NCBI GenBank assembly: GCA_900552005.1 | Contig: URXU01000009.1 | Span: forward strand, 7,317 to 71,316 | Origin: an uncultured Phascolarctobacterium sp. | Lineage (GTDB): Bacteria; Bacillota; Negativicutes; Acidaminococcales; Acidaminococcaceae | Reading direction: 5' to 3' | DNA: 64,000 nucleotides | Shown: one piece after another, positions 49,082-56,951 of the stretch | Position numbering within the stretch: the stretch's first letter is position 1 | Layout: every line of letters begins with the position of its first letter | Translations under genes and position numbers: made by a program | Notes under the pieces: generated by a model | The model's database searches: none | What the model was told of the DNA's origin: nothing | Seen by the model: the letters and a program-made list of their open reading frames with translations, nothing else

Positions 49082-49774
49082 TTATCCTTCTTGCTCAAAC
49101 AAAGCTGCCACCGCAGCCTTGAACCGATTGGCGCCGCCCATGGACGGATGCGGCACAGCGCTGCACGAAACGCCGTAACGAGCCAAAGTACCGGCGGCCT
49201 TTTGTCCAATAGCCAAAACCTGCATGCCGGGCACCAGCTCCAGCAGCATTCTGGTATAGGCAATACCCGCATCAAGCTCTGCTGTCACCGGCGTACGGTT
49301 GGAAAGCAGCTTGCCTTCCTTATACGGATGAAAAGGAAATATATTCCATAAAATAACATCAAAAGACGCCAGTCCATGCCTGTTTAAAGCATTCCAGACT
49401 ACGGTATCCGTCGGTTCATTAAAGCCTTTTTCTTTCTGGATCTTATTTAAAAGCGCACTTTGAGGATCACTGGTACGCTGATAGTTCCACTGTCCCAAAA
49501 CGCTTTCCGGACTAATATCCGGATGATATCCCAGCATAATGCGCTCGGATGTAATAGCCACTCCGCTGAAATGCCCTCCCTGATAACCAAGGGCTTCCGC
49601 AAGGAAAAGATATTTGGCGTTTTTGCGCAGCTCCAGATAGCGCTTGAGATTATTGCTGCGCACTGCCGGAGCCTGCAAGCCAATGTCACAGGAAGTATCG
49701 TATTCACTCCAGGGATTAAACACCAGTGGGCTATGATATTGCTGTAATTCTGTAATAAAATTTTTAATTTCCAC
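49082..49774 (-). CDS. Uracil-DNA glycosylase superfamily protein
   Basis: A 230-residue UDG-fold protein. Motif A region is LFLAEALGYQGGHFSGVAIT, where a Gly-Asp/Asn-type site activates water or binds the base. A NALNRHG / DVILWNIFPFHP segment lies in the middle, and the DNA-intercalation motif is PHPSMGGANRF near the C-terminus. It is not family 1 Ung (no GQDPYH). It resembles the family 2/3/5-like broad group; exact substrate and activity are uncertain. The start is GTG (49772-49774) with GGAGG 6 nt upstream. First gene of an operon with the ThrE pair, mntP and the peptidase, a mixture without an obvious common theme. Confidence 0.8.
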   Translation of the reverse strand: MEIKNFITELQQYHSPLVFNPWSEYDTSCDIGLQAPAVRSNNLKRYLELRKNAKYLFLAEALGYQGGHFSGVAITSERIMLGYHPDISPESVLGQWNYQRTSDPQSALLNKIQKEKGFNEPTDTVVWNALNRHGLASFDVILWNIFPFHPYKEGKLLSNRTPVTAELDAGIAYTRMLLELVPGMQVLAIGQKAAGTLARYGVSCSAVPHPSMGGANRFKAAVAALFEQEG

Positions 49775-49793
49775 AATATGCCTCCAATGTATT

Positions 49794-49823
49794 ATTATAA
49801 CCTGTTCCCCGGAATTTAGCCAA
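49794..49823 (-). promoter_or_regulatory. Promoter of the udg-thrE-mntP-peptidase operon
   Basis: Minus strand TTGGCT (49818-49823), 18-bp spacer, TATAAT (49794-49799), with a start near 49787. Confidence 0.65.
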
Positions 49824-49830
49824 TAAAAAA

Positions 49831-49858
49831 GCTATCCAAAGACTTAGCCTTGGATAGC
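49831..49858 (-). terminator. Intrinsic terminator after dcuC
   Basis: Stem GCTATCCAA/TTGGATAGC (49831-49839 with 49850-49858) and a T run on the minus strand. Confidence 0.9.
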
Positions 49859-49871
49859 CTGAAAATATTTT

Positions 49872-51128
49872 TTAGAATAACAGCAGTACCATACCGGTAA
49901 GTAAAGCAAGGGTAATGCCCAAAGCATTACGTTTGCAAACTTCCATCGGGTCAACACCGGCAATACCGGCACAGATAATGGTGGCGCCGGCAATAGGAGA
50001 AATGGTACGGCCCAAAGTACCGCCCAAAGAAGCCATGGAGCCCATGCTCATGGTATTCAGACCAAATTCCACTGCATGCGGTGTAACAGCTTCGTTGAAG
50101 GCAACCGTCGCAGCATCGCCGCTGCCGGAAATAAGCGCCAAAAGGAACGGGCCGAAGGTTGCGGCAATCTTTACAATGCCGGTAGAATTCAGCATCCAGT
50201 TAATCAGCGCTTTAATCAGGCCCAGAGAATTCAAGCCTGCAACAAACACACCTACAGAAATAATAATACCGATGATGTTGGCATAAGCGTTGCCCATGCC
50301 GTCAAAGAAAGATTTAGTAAGCTCTACCGGACTCTTGCGGGTTACAAGCAGGCTGACGATGGCACCAATGACCATAGCGTGCGGAACACCCATTTTCAGT
50401 ACCGGTACCAGGCCGGTGCTGCCCAAAAGCAGGATGATAACCGGCAGCAGCGGCATCAGCGCATACAGCGGATTAATACTAAAGTTTTCTTCAACAGCAG
50501 AGCCGCCTTCAGGTACATAACCCTTGTTTTCTTTCAAAACCATAGCAAGAATGGTCAAGGTAACAGCGGCAACCAGTACGCCGGCTACAGTAGCCATCAT
50601 ATGATGGGCAATAACCTCAGTAATCTGTACGCCTGCCAGTTTAGCAATAACGCCGTTATGAACAAGGCCGGGGTTCAGCATGCTGCCGTAAGTACCGGAC
50701 TTAACTGCAGCCGCAGCCATTGCCGGATGAATACCGGCAGCCATCATAATCGGAATAAAGATAACGCCTACCGCAGCGCTGCAGCCTGCAGCACTGGGAA
50801 TCGCAATATTAATGATAAAGGTTGCCAGCGTTGCGCCGGGAATAAGCAGAAAGCCCATTTTTTTCAAAACCTTACCAATCATAACAACCAGATGCTTATC
50901 GCAGGAAGTATATTTCATGCAAAGCGCAAAACCCATGCAGGAACATACGGAAGTAATCAAGCCCGCATTAGTCATGCTCTTGGCAAAAGCATCCAATGAA
51001 GCCATGGGCTTGCCTGCAATAATACACATCAAAATACCGGCTGCAATCAGCACCATTCTTGATTCATAGCGTTTCAGAAGCAGCCAGATGACTCCCAAAA
51101 CTATCAGTGCACCAATAATCAGCAACAT
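49872..51128 (-). CDS. dcuC: Anaerobic C4-dicarboxylate transporter, DcuC family
   Basis: Integral membrane carrier of 418 residues with about 12 hydrophobic segments. DcuC-type carriers exchange or export succinate, fumarate or related C4 acids during anaerobic growth. Recognisable parts: SMTNAGLITSVCSCMGFALCM (residues 51-71), INIAIPSAAGCSAAVGVIFIPIMM, the conserved AAVKSGTYGSMLNPG loop, and LISGSGDAATVAFNEAVTPHA near the end. The start ATG (51126-51128) has GGGGG 9 nt upstream; the frame opens at 51191, but that part covers the upstream terminator. Single-gene unit. Export of succinate or uptake of C4 acids fits an organism fermenting dicarboxylates. Confidence 0.87.
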   Translation of the reverse strand: MLLIIGALIVLGVIWLLLKRYESRMVLIAAGILMCIIAGKPMASLDAFAKSMTNAGLITSVCSCMGFALCMKYTSCDKHLVVMIGKVLKKMGFLLIPGATLATFIINIAIPSAAGCSAAVGVIFIPIMMAAGIHPAMAAAAVKSGTYGSMLNPGLVHNGVIAKLAGVQITEVIAHHMMATVAGVLVAAVTLTILAMVLKENKGYVPEGGSAVEENFSINPLYALMPLLPVIILLLGSTGLVPVLKMGVPHAMVIGAIVSLLVTRKSPVELTKSFFDGMGNAYANIIGIIISVGVFVAGLNSLGLIKALINWMLNSTGIVKIAATFGPFLLALISGSGDAATVAFNEAVTPHAVEFGLNTMSMGSMASLGGTLGRTISPIAGATIICAGIAGVDPMEVCKRNALGITLALLTGMVLLLF

Positions 51129-51190
51129 AAAAACCAACCCCCAAATAAAAATACATTTAGAAAATAAATCTAGACTTTTATTATAAAACA

Positions 51191-51223
51191 AAAACCAGTA
51201 AAATCAAAGACTTTACTGGTTTT
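51191..51223 (-). terminator. Intrinsic terminator after the sulfatase-family gene
   Basis: Perfect 12-bp stem AAAACCAGTAAA/TTTACTGGTTTT (51191-51202 with 51212-51223) followed on the minus strand by TTTTTGTTTT. A TATAAT just downstream (51180-51185) could belong to the dcuC promoter. Confidence 0.88.
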
Positions 51224-51237
51224 GTATACAAAATACT

Positions 51238-53262
51238 TTAGAACTGGTGCCACATAGTGTACTCATGCACAATATAATTGCTCAGCGCATCTTCATATTC
51301 ACTGTCCGGAACCGGTTTATCCATCTGGTCAACAAAATGCATTTCATCTGACCAGTAATAGGCCTTACCGCCAAAATAGCCCAGCGCATAGGGCGTATTC
51401 ACATAATCCAAAAGATTGCGTCCCATAAAGGCCTGCGGTATATCAATCCCCAGCAAATATAAAAGCGTCGGCGCCAAATCAATCTGCGAAGCATACTGCC
51501 CCGTGCGCAGATTATCCAGCGGCGCCAGATTCTTGCTGACAAAAATCAGCGGTATCGGCGCAATGCTCTGCTTATCATCCGCATTGGTAACGATTTTGGT
51601 ATATTCGCCGCCGCTGTGAGGATTGTGGTCGGAAGTAATAATAAACAGAGTACGTTCATCCATCAAACCGCGTTTTTCGGCTTCTTCAAAAAAGTGCTTT
51701 AAAGTGCGGTCCACCCAATACATGCCGCGCACCGTGGCATATGGCTGATTGCGTACCGTTTCCGGATTATCATTCCAGCTGATGCCCGTATAAGGATAGG
51801 GCTGATGCATATCCAAAGTCTTAGTAACCATCAGCAGACGGTCCTTTTTGCCTGCCTCCAGCATTTTCAGAGCGGCGTCATACATGACATCATTATGAAA
51901 ACCCCAGCCGCTGGCACCCGTATAACCCTGTTTTTCCAGATATTCCTTGGCATAGTATTCATTCATACCGAATTGCTCCGGATACTCACGCAGCTCATTG
52001 GCATAGTACTGACTGGAAGCATTCATGAAAATACCGCGCATACCGGCAGCCTGCACGCTGCGGTACAAGGACGGTGTTCCCTCTCCCGGAAAATCCTTAT
52101 CCATAATCAGATGAGAGCGAAAAGTAGCATTCAAGCCCTGAGTTGTGGGCACCGCAGAAGAATAATATCTGTCCAGATGAGGATATCTGATAATCAAACT
52201 GTTCAGAAACGGAGTTGCCGCTTCCGGAATATTTTTATTGTAGTAATTGATATAATCGCGATGAACAGATTCCAGTACCAGCAAAACTACCCGGTCATAG
52301 GCCGGCTTAATTTTCTCCGGCTGCACCCGCGGCAAAATAATGCCCAGCTCCCGCAAGGTACGCTGATCCTTTTCCGTCAGCTCACGTAATTGCAGATGAT
52401 TGCCGCCGGCAATCTTATCCGTATCAAAAACGGCCTTGCTGACAAAATTGATATTGATCGGCATAGCTACCATATTACGGTAATCCTGCCGCGTTTTTTC
52501 TATCTCTACCTCGGCATACATGCCGATAACATTTTCAAAGCAGTAAATGCCCAAGGTACCCAAAACCCTGTCAGCCAGATTCAGCCCGATGGAAAACATG
52601 GCCACACACAGCAGCGACCAGGCAAAATTCGGTTTATGACGCTGAGGCGGCGTTACCCTAAACAGCAGCAAAATTACCAGTACGGCAGCGATAATACCAC
52701 CAATCATTACCGGACTCATCGTGGCAAAAATGCCTTTCACCGCATAAATATTAAGATTCTGGAACAGCACGCTTTCCACATGCATGGACGTCTGCCAGAA
52801 ATAAAAGCCGTCAAAGATTATGCTTAACGCCGAAAACAGATAAACGGCAAAATATATCAGCTTCATGAAAAGATTGGGCCATTTATGATAGCACATGGCG
52901 GTCAATAGCAGCAGCAGAATATTATTATTCAGACCGGCCAGCACCGATAAAGCAGTCAGCAGCCCAAAATCCAAACTCAGCTGATTAATCATAAAGATTG
53001 CCGCTGCCAGATACATTACGCCGACAACAACTACCGGAAAATACCTTTGGACTCTGTCCTTAATGCGGCTACGGCGAAAATACAAGCCCCATACGGCCCA
53101 GCCCAGCAGGCAGTCACGCAGCAAATGGTCAAAAATCCGAAAATAAAATTCGTTATAAGGAAATGGCTGCACACCGGTAAATTGCCGGAAAGCAAGCACT
53201 GCTTCAAGTCCTCCGGCCACCAGCACATACAGCAGCAGCAAATATCTTTTTTGCACACCCAT
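51238..53262 (-). CDS. LTA-synthase-like sulfatase-family transferase
   Basis: A 674-residue inner-membrane protein with about five or six N-terminal helices (to about residue 205) and a large extracytoplasmic alkaline-phosphatase-fold domain. Visible active-site elements are VVLLVLESVHRDYI (metal Glu), the nucleophile Thr in SAVPTTQGLNATF, TLDMHQPYP, and the metal pair Asp-His in FIITSDHNPHSGG. These match LtaS/OpgB-type enzymes that transfer phosphoglycerol or phosphoethanolamine from a phospholipid to a glycan or lipid. A diderm host would more likely use it on a periplasmic glycan or LPS than on LTA; that is inference. Start ATG 53260-53262 (an in-frame GTG 3 nt earlier and one 6 nt later are possible). 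Confidence 0.85.
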   Translation of the reverse strand: MGVQKRYLLLLYVLVAGGLEAVLAFRQFTGVQPFPYNEFYFRIFDHLLRDCLLGWAVWGLYFRRSRIKDRVQRYFPVVVVGVMYLAAAIFMINQLSLDFGLLTALSVLAGLNNNILLLLLTAMCYHKWPNLFMKLIYFAVYLFSALSIIFDGFYFWQTSMHVESVLFQNLNIYAVKGIFATMSPVMIGGIIAAVLVILLLFRVTPPQRHKPNFAWSLLCVAMFSIGLNLADRVLGTLGIYCFENVIGMYAEVEIEKTRQDYRNMVAMPININFVSKAVFDTDKIAGGNHLQLRELTEKDQRTLRELGIILPRVQPEKIKPAYDRVVLLVLESVHRDYINYYNKNIPEAATPFLNSLIIRYPHLDRYYSSAVPTTQGLNATFRSHLIMDKDFPGEGTPSLYRSVQAAGMRGIFMNASSQYYANELREYPEQFGMNEYYAKEYLEKQGYTGASGWGFHNDVMYDAALKMLEAGKKDRLLMVTKTLDMHQPYPYTGISWNDNPETVRNQPYATVRGMYWVDRTLKHFFEEAEKRGLMDERTLFIITSDHNPHSGGEYTKIVTNADDKQSIAPIPLIFVSKNLAPLDNLRTGQYASQIDLAPTLLYLLGIDIPQAFMGRNLLDYVNTPYALGYFGGKAYYWSDEMHFVDQMDKPVPDSEYEDALSNYIVHEYTMWHQF

Positions 53263-53272
53263 CACCCTTCAA

Positions 53273-54214
53273 TTAAGCCAAAAATTTCACCGGCTGGTCC
53301 TCCAGCTCGATAAGCAGCGGCGCCGTTGTAATAGCATCACCGTCAAGTTCCGCCGCAAAATCTTCCTCATTGCAGCGTATTTCAATTTTCTTAGCAGTTC
53401 TAATCATAATACTGTCGTCTATATGCAACGCCTCCATGGCGATGCAGGCCGCATAACGCATAAAATCACCGCGCTTATCGCCGGTAAAAAGTGCCGCATG
53501 CAGAAGCGGCGAAGAAAGAGAAGCGCCGTTAAACAGATTATACCTGCCGGCATAATAACGGCTTTTGCCTACAATCACAGAAGAAGCGCCGTGCCAAACC
53601 TGTTCGTCATCAAAACGCACCTGAAAATGGTAACGCCAGTTGCTGAACAAAAGTTCCTTACGCATCAGTTCCGTTCCCTGCCATACATAGGCCAATTTAT
53701 TGAGCAGCTTCTTTTCCTTTTCCGTAACATTATCCACTACCAGCGAATCAAAGCCAATGCCTGTAACTGTTAAAAATACATTGCCGTTGGTACGTCCCAA
53801 ATAAACCGGTACCTCAATCCCCTTTGAAACACGTTTAAACCATTTTCCCGGATCACTGCTGAGCAAAAGTTCCTTAGCCACCAGATTGACTGTTCCCGCC
53901 GGAAAAACACTGATATACGGCACATAATTTTTATTGGCCAGTTTTTCAATAAGCGCGCGAATAGTTCCGTCGCCACCGGCAATAATCACCCAGTCCACCT
54001 GCTCGCGTACAGCCTTTTCCGCAATCTCATCTACCTGCGAAAAATAGTGAATGGTAAACATTTCTACCTTTTTATAGCCAATCAGCATTTTCAACCGTTT
54101 ATAAAGCTCATTAACCTTAGACATCATACTGGCAAACAACTGCTTACCGGAATTACTGTTATACACCAGCATAACCTTATTAAACTTTTTTACATCCACA
54201 TAATTTGTCGCCAT
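53273..54214 (-). CDS. Diacylglycerol kinase family lipid kinase (DagK/YegS type)
   Basis: A 313-residue soluble lipid kinase. The N-terminal DAGK catalytic domain starts KVMLVYNSNSGKQLF and has the nucleotide motif VIIAGGDGTIRALIEKL, then VFPAGTVNLVAKEL. The second domain carries GNVFLTVTGIGFDS and ends EEDFAAELDGDAI, the usual ExxxxDGE-like site. A family member can phosphorylate diacylglycerol or similar lipids. The ATG at 54212-54214 is 6 nt after AGGAG, overlapping the gtrA end. Sitting directly before a phosphoglycerol-transferase-like enzyme, it may recycle the diacylglycerol released by that enzyme. Confidence 0.9.
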   Translation of the reverse strand: MATNYVDVKKFNKVMLVYNSNSGKQLFASMMSKVNELYKRLKMLIGYKKVEMFTIHYFSQVDEIAEKAVREQVDWVIIAGGDGTIRALIEKLANKNYVPYISVFPAGTVNLVAKELLLSSDPGKWFKRVSKGIEVPVYLGRTNGNVFLTVTGIGFDSLVVDNVTEKEKKLLNKLAYVWQGTELMRKELLFSNWRYHFQVRFDDEQVWHGASSVIVGKSRYYAGRYNLFNGASLSSPLLHAALFTGDKRGDFMRYAACIAMEALHIDDSIMIRTAKKIEIRCNEEDFAAELDGDAITTAPLLIELEDQPVKFLA

Positions 54215-54216
54215 CT

Positions 54217-54660
54217 CTAACTCCTGAAAATCCATTTTTTGCGCGATAAATAATTCCACACTACTACGATGCAGCTGGTAAGTACTTTACTGAACATGGG
54301 ATGCCAGGCCAGCAGACTGACAAATATGTACATCAGCAAAAGATTGAAAAGCAACCCCATCACACTGACGGCAAATACCAGGCTTAATTCCTTGCTGCGC
54401 CCGTAACGGCTGCCGCTGTCAAACACCAGAATATTTCCCAGAAAATAATGGTACAACGTTGACAGCGAAAAAGCCAGCGCAGTCGCCAGCATCGTCAGAG
54501 CCGTAATGCTCAACCCCAGACCATGCAGCAGATAGTGAAACAAAAGGTAAAACAGCGACCACTCTACCAGCGCCGCCGTACCGCCTACAAACAGATATAA
54601 AATAACTTTGATCAGTTCGTTGTCAGTATAATCTATACCAAACAAAACTTTTTTGCGCAT
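54217..54660 (-). CDS. GtrA-family membrane protein
   Basis: A 147-residue protein with four membrane helices and the GtrA pattern: LYLFVGGTAALVEWSLFYLL at the start, LSTLYHYFLGNILVF in the middle, and a basic C-terminal end VVVWNYLSRKKWIF. GtrA proteins are thought to flip polyprenyl-linked sugars or help transfer them. The ATG follows CGGAG by 7 nt. First gene of gtrA - lipid kinase - sulfatase. The N-terminal GIDYTDNELIKVI is cytoplasmic. Confidence 0.88.
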   Translation of the reverse strand: MRKKVLFGIDYTDNELIKVILYLFVGGTAALVEWSLFYLLFHYLLHGLGLSITALTMLATALAFSLSTLYHYFLGNILVFDSGSRYGRSKELSLVFAVSVMGLLFNLLLMYIFVSLLAWHPMFSKVLTSCIVVVWNYLSRKKWIFRS

Positions 54661-54677
54661 AAAAATACTCCGCGAAT

Positions 54678-54703
54678 AAAATGATATTATATTATATCAT
54701 TTT
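54678..54703. repeat. AT-rich palindrome covering the gtrA promoter
   Basis: AAAATGATAT (54678-54687) and ATATCATTTT (54694-54703) form a perfect inverted repeat around 6 bp. CGCG-containing flanks (54671-54674 and 54706-54709) extend the symmetry with mismatches. The -10 lies inside, so a repressor bound here would block the promoter. The following 200 bp to 54900 hold no gene I can support. Confidence 0.5.
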
Positions 54704-54719
54704 ACCGCGAAGTTGGCAA
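54691..54719 (-). promoter_or_regulatory. Promoter of the gtrA-lipid kinase-sulfatase operon
   Basis: Minus strand TTGCCA (54714-54719), 17-bp spacer, TATAAT (54691-54696), start near 54684. Confidence 0.7.
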
Positions 54720-54874
54720 AACGTTCAGAAATTTACATCATGCTTTATACATTTACCTACCTTTCGGTGTTGCCTATCATTTCCTGCAGTTTTGTTACAA
54801 ATTATCACCATAAAAAGCAGTTGCCATCAAATCCATGATATTTACTAAAATTAGCATTGTCAAGCTGCGGTTTA

Positions 54875-54904
54875 TTAATTTCAAGAATGCATCATTGAAA
54901 TTAA
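54875..54904 (-). terminator. Weak AT-only hairpin at the end of the DUF2589-like gene
   Basis: TTAATTTCAA (54875-54884) pairs perfectly with TTGAAATTAA (54895-54904), which includes the stop codon. Without GC pairs or a T run it would be a poor terminator. No better one is visible after the polysaccharide genes. Confidence 0.3.
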
Positions 54905-55092
54905 TCCTCATTTTTCTTTGACTCAACATTCTCCACTTTTTTATCACCGGTATCATTCACGCATACTTCATTAACAAAATCAACCGTGGCTTCAGAAAGT
55001 ATCATTTGCGCAGCTGCTGCAGCCCTGAGCGGTTCGCTAATTAACAAACTCGTATCAAGACCTTTGAACTTTTCATCAATGCCGTCAGTCAC
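54901..55092 (-). CDS. Short DUF2589-like protein
   Basis: A 63-residue protein starting with GTG (55090-55092) behind GGGAGG (9 nt). The segment LISEPLRAAAAAQMILSEATVDFVNEV resembles the N-terminal helix region of DUF2589 proteins, which are usually 150-200 residues and of unknown function. Here only that part is present, followed by an Asp/Lys/Glu-rich tail. It may be a truncated remnant or a genuine short form; no broken remainder is visible downstream. It lies 82 nt after the dTDP-glucose dehydratase gene on the same strand. Confidence 0.55.
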   Translation of the reverse strand: MTDGIDEKFKGLDTSLLISEPLRAAAAAQMILSEATVDFVNEVCVNDTGDKKVENVESKKNED

Positions 55093-55174
55093 AATAATCA
55101 GCCTCCCGCTTTAAACATAAAAACCGTTTTAATATCTTAAGCGTGATTAACACCTATAAATTTATTATAAAACT

Positions 55175-56194
55175 TTATCTATCGCCATACATCTTCGCAT
55201 AATAATCCTGATATTCACCGCTGATAATGCGCTGCCACCAGCTTTCATTAGCCAGATACCATTTTATCGTCTTTTTAATGCCTTCAGCAAAACTTGTCTG
55301 CGGCAGCCAGCCAAGCTCTTTATGAATCTTAGCCGGATCAATGGCATAACGCCTGTCATGACCTGGCCTGTCTTTAACAAAAGTTATTAAATCTTCGCCT
55401 TTACCAAGCTCTTTAAGAATAGTTTTAACTACTTCTAAATTAGTCTTTTCGTTATGTCCGCCGATATTATATACTTCCCCAACGCAGCCTTGTCTAATAA
55501 TCAAATCAATGGCGCTGCAATGATCTTCTACATACAGCCAGTCACGAACATTTTCTCCCGTACCATATACAGGTAGCTTCTTATCATGCAAAGCATTAAT
55601 AATCATCAAGGGAATCAGCTTTTCCGGAAAATGATAAGGACCATAATTATTAGAGCAGCGAGAAATAGTTACGGGCAAGCCATAAGTCCGATGGTAAGCC
55701 AGAACCAGTAAATCCGCACTGGCTTTAGATGCAGAATAAGGACTGGAAGTATGCAGCGGCGTTTCTTCCGTAAAGAACAAATCCGGTCTGTCCAGCAGCA
55801 AATCGCCATATACTTCATCCGTACTAACCTGATGATAACACTTAACGCCATATTTACGGCAGGCATCCATAAGTACGCCTGTACCGATAATATTTGTTTT
55901 TAAGAACAGCTCCGGCTCCAAAATGCTGCGGTCTACATGGCTTTCCGCCGCAAAATTTACTACAATATCAGGTTTTTCTGCCGCAAAAAGCTCATAGACA
56001 AAAGCACGGTCAGCAATATCGCCTTTCATAAACTTAAAATTACCATGCTGCATCGCGGGCTGCAAGGTTTCTAAATTACCGGCATAAGTCAAAGCATCTA
56101 AACAAATAAATTCATCCTCAGGATGTTTTTTCGGCTGGTAGTATATAAAATTACTGCCAATAAATCCAGCGCCTCCGGTAATTAGAAGTTGCAT
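55175..56194 (-). CDS. rfbB: dTDP-glucose 4,6-dehydratase RfbB
   Basis: NAD-dependent short-chain dehydrogenase that makes dTDP-4-keto-6-deoxyglucose. The 339 residues begin with the Rossmann loop LLITGGAGFIGSNFI. They have FAAESHVDRSI, the catalytic Thr-Asp-Glu in VSTDEVYGDL and YSASKASAD (Tyr/Lys pair). Substrate loops SRCSNNYGPYHFPEKLIPLM and PVYGTGENVRDWLYVEDHC follow. No other rml genes (rmlA, rmlD) are in the window, so the rest of the dTDP pathway must be elsewhere. Its ATG shares one base with the stop of the upstream ABC ATPase gene. Confidence 0.96.
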   Translation of the reverse strand: MQLLITGGAGFIGSNFIYYQPKKHPEDEFICLDALTYAGNLETLQPAMQHGNFKFMKGDIADRAFVYELFAAEKPDIVVNFAAESHVDRSILEPELFLKTNIIGTGVLMDACRKYGVKCYHQVSTDEVYGDLLLDRPDLFFTEETPLHTSSPYSASKASADLLVLAYHRTYGLPVTISRCSNNYGPYHFPEKLIPLMIINALHDKKLPVYGTGENVRDWLYVEDHCSAIDLIIRQGCVGEVYNIGGHNEKTNLEVVKTILKELGKGEDLITFVKDRPGHDRRYAIDPAKIHKELGWLPQTSFAEGIKKTIKWYLANESWWQRIISGEYQDYYAKMYGDR

Positions 56195-56943
56195 TATAAT
56201 TTTCTCTTACCGTCTAAAAACTTTTGATATTCATCACAAATTTCTTGAACATTATCACCAAACATAATCTGCTTACCTTTATGCAGCCATAATATCTTAT
56301 TACACATACTTCTGATTTGATTTAAAGAATGGGAAACCAGAATAGTTGTCGCTCCACCATTAATAATCTCTTTCATTTTAGCTTCGCTCTTTTTTCTAAA
56401 AGCACCATCACCTACAGAAAGTACTTCATCTAAAATCAAAATATCTGGCTTAACTAATGATGCAATAGAAAAAGCCAGTCTTGACTTCATCCCAGAAGAT
56501 AAATGTTTAAATGGCCTGTCTTCAAAATCCTTCAACTCTGCAAATTCTATTATCTGCTCGTAAGTTTCATCCATAAACTTACGTGTATAGCCAAGCAGAG
56601 CCCCTCTAAGGTAAGTATTTTCTTTAACTGTTAAATCTCCATCAAAGCCGCTGCCAAGTTCCAGAAGAGCAGCAATTTTGCCTTCTCTCTTTATGTATCC
56701 TTCAGAAGGCAACATTATTCCTGAAATTACCTTTAATAAAGTAGATTTACCAGCGCCATTTGTACCTACAATACCGAGCATATCTCCTTTTTCAATATTA
56801 AAAGTAACATTTTTATTAGCCCAAAATTCATTAACAGTATAGTTATTTTTCAACTTACGCATAACATACTCTTTTAAACCAATACTCTTAAAATCACCAG
56901 TGATATATTTAATTGAGACATTATGAACTTCTAAAATCGACAT
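56194..56943 (-). CDS. Polysaccharide ABC exporter ATPase (Wzt/TagH/KpsT-like)
   Basis: ATP-binding subunit of an O-antigen/capsule/teichoic-acid type exporter. The 249 residues begin with the family stretch VSIKYITGDFKSIGLKEYVM. They have Walker A GTNGAGKST, a Q-loop in ELGSGFDGDLT, the signature HLSSGMKSRLAFS and Walker B ILDEVLSVGDGAF. The H-loop is ILVSHSLNQ. It ends soon after the ATPase fold, so it has no C-terminal carbohydrate-binding domain of the O9a-Wzt type. Export therefore probably does not depend on a capped end. The permease partner is 8 nt upstream. Confidence 0.93.
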   Translation of the reverse strand: MSILEVHNVSIKYITGDFKSIGLKEYVMRKLKNNYTVNEFWANKNVTFNIEKGDMLGIVGTNGAGKSTLLKVISGIMLPSEGYIKREGKIAALLELGSGFDGDLTVKENTYLRGALLGYTRKFMDETYEQIIEFAELKDFEDRPFKHLSSGMKSRLAFSIASLVKPDILILDEVLSVGDGAFRKKSEAKMKEIINGGATTILVSHSLNQIRSMCNKILWLHKGKQIMFGDNVQEICDEYQKFLDGKRKL

Positions 56944-56951
56944 ACTAACAC

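Noticed and set aside
50076..50999. A 307-codon open frame on the plus strand
   Set aside because: Antisense to dcuC, with a low-complexity Asn/Gln/His/Arg composition typical of the reverse of hydrophobic membrane codons.
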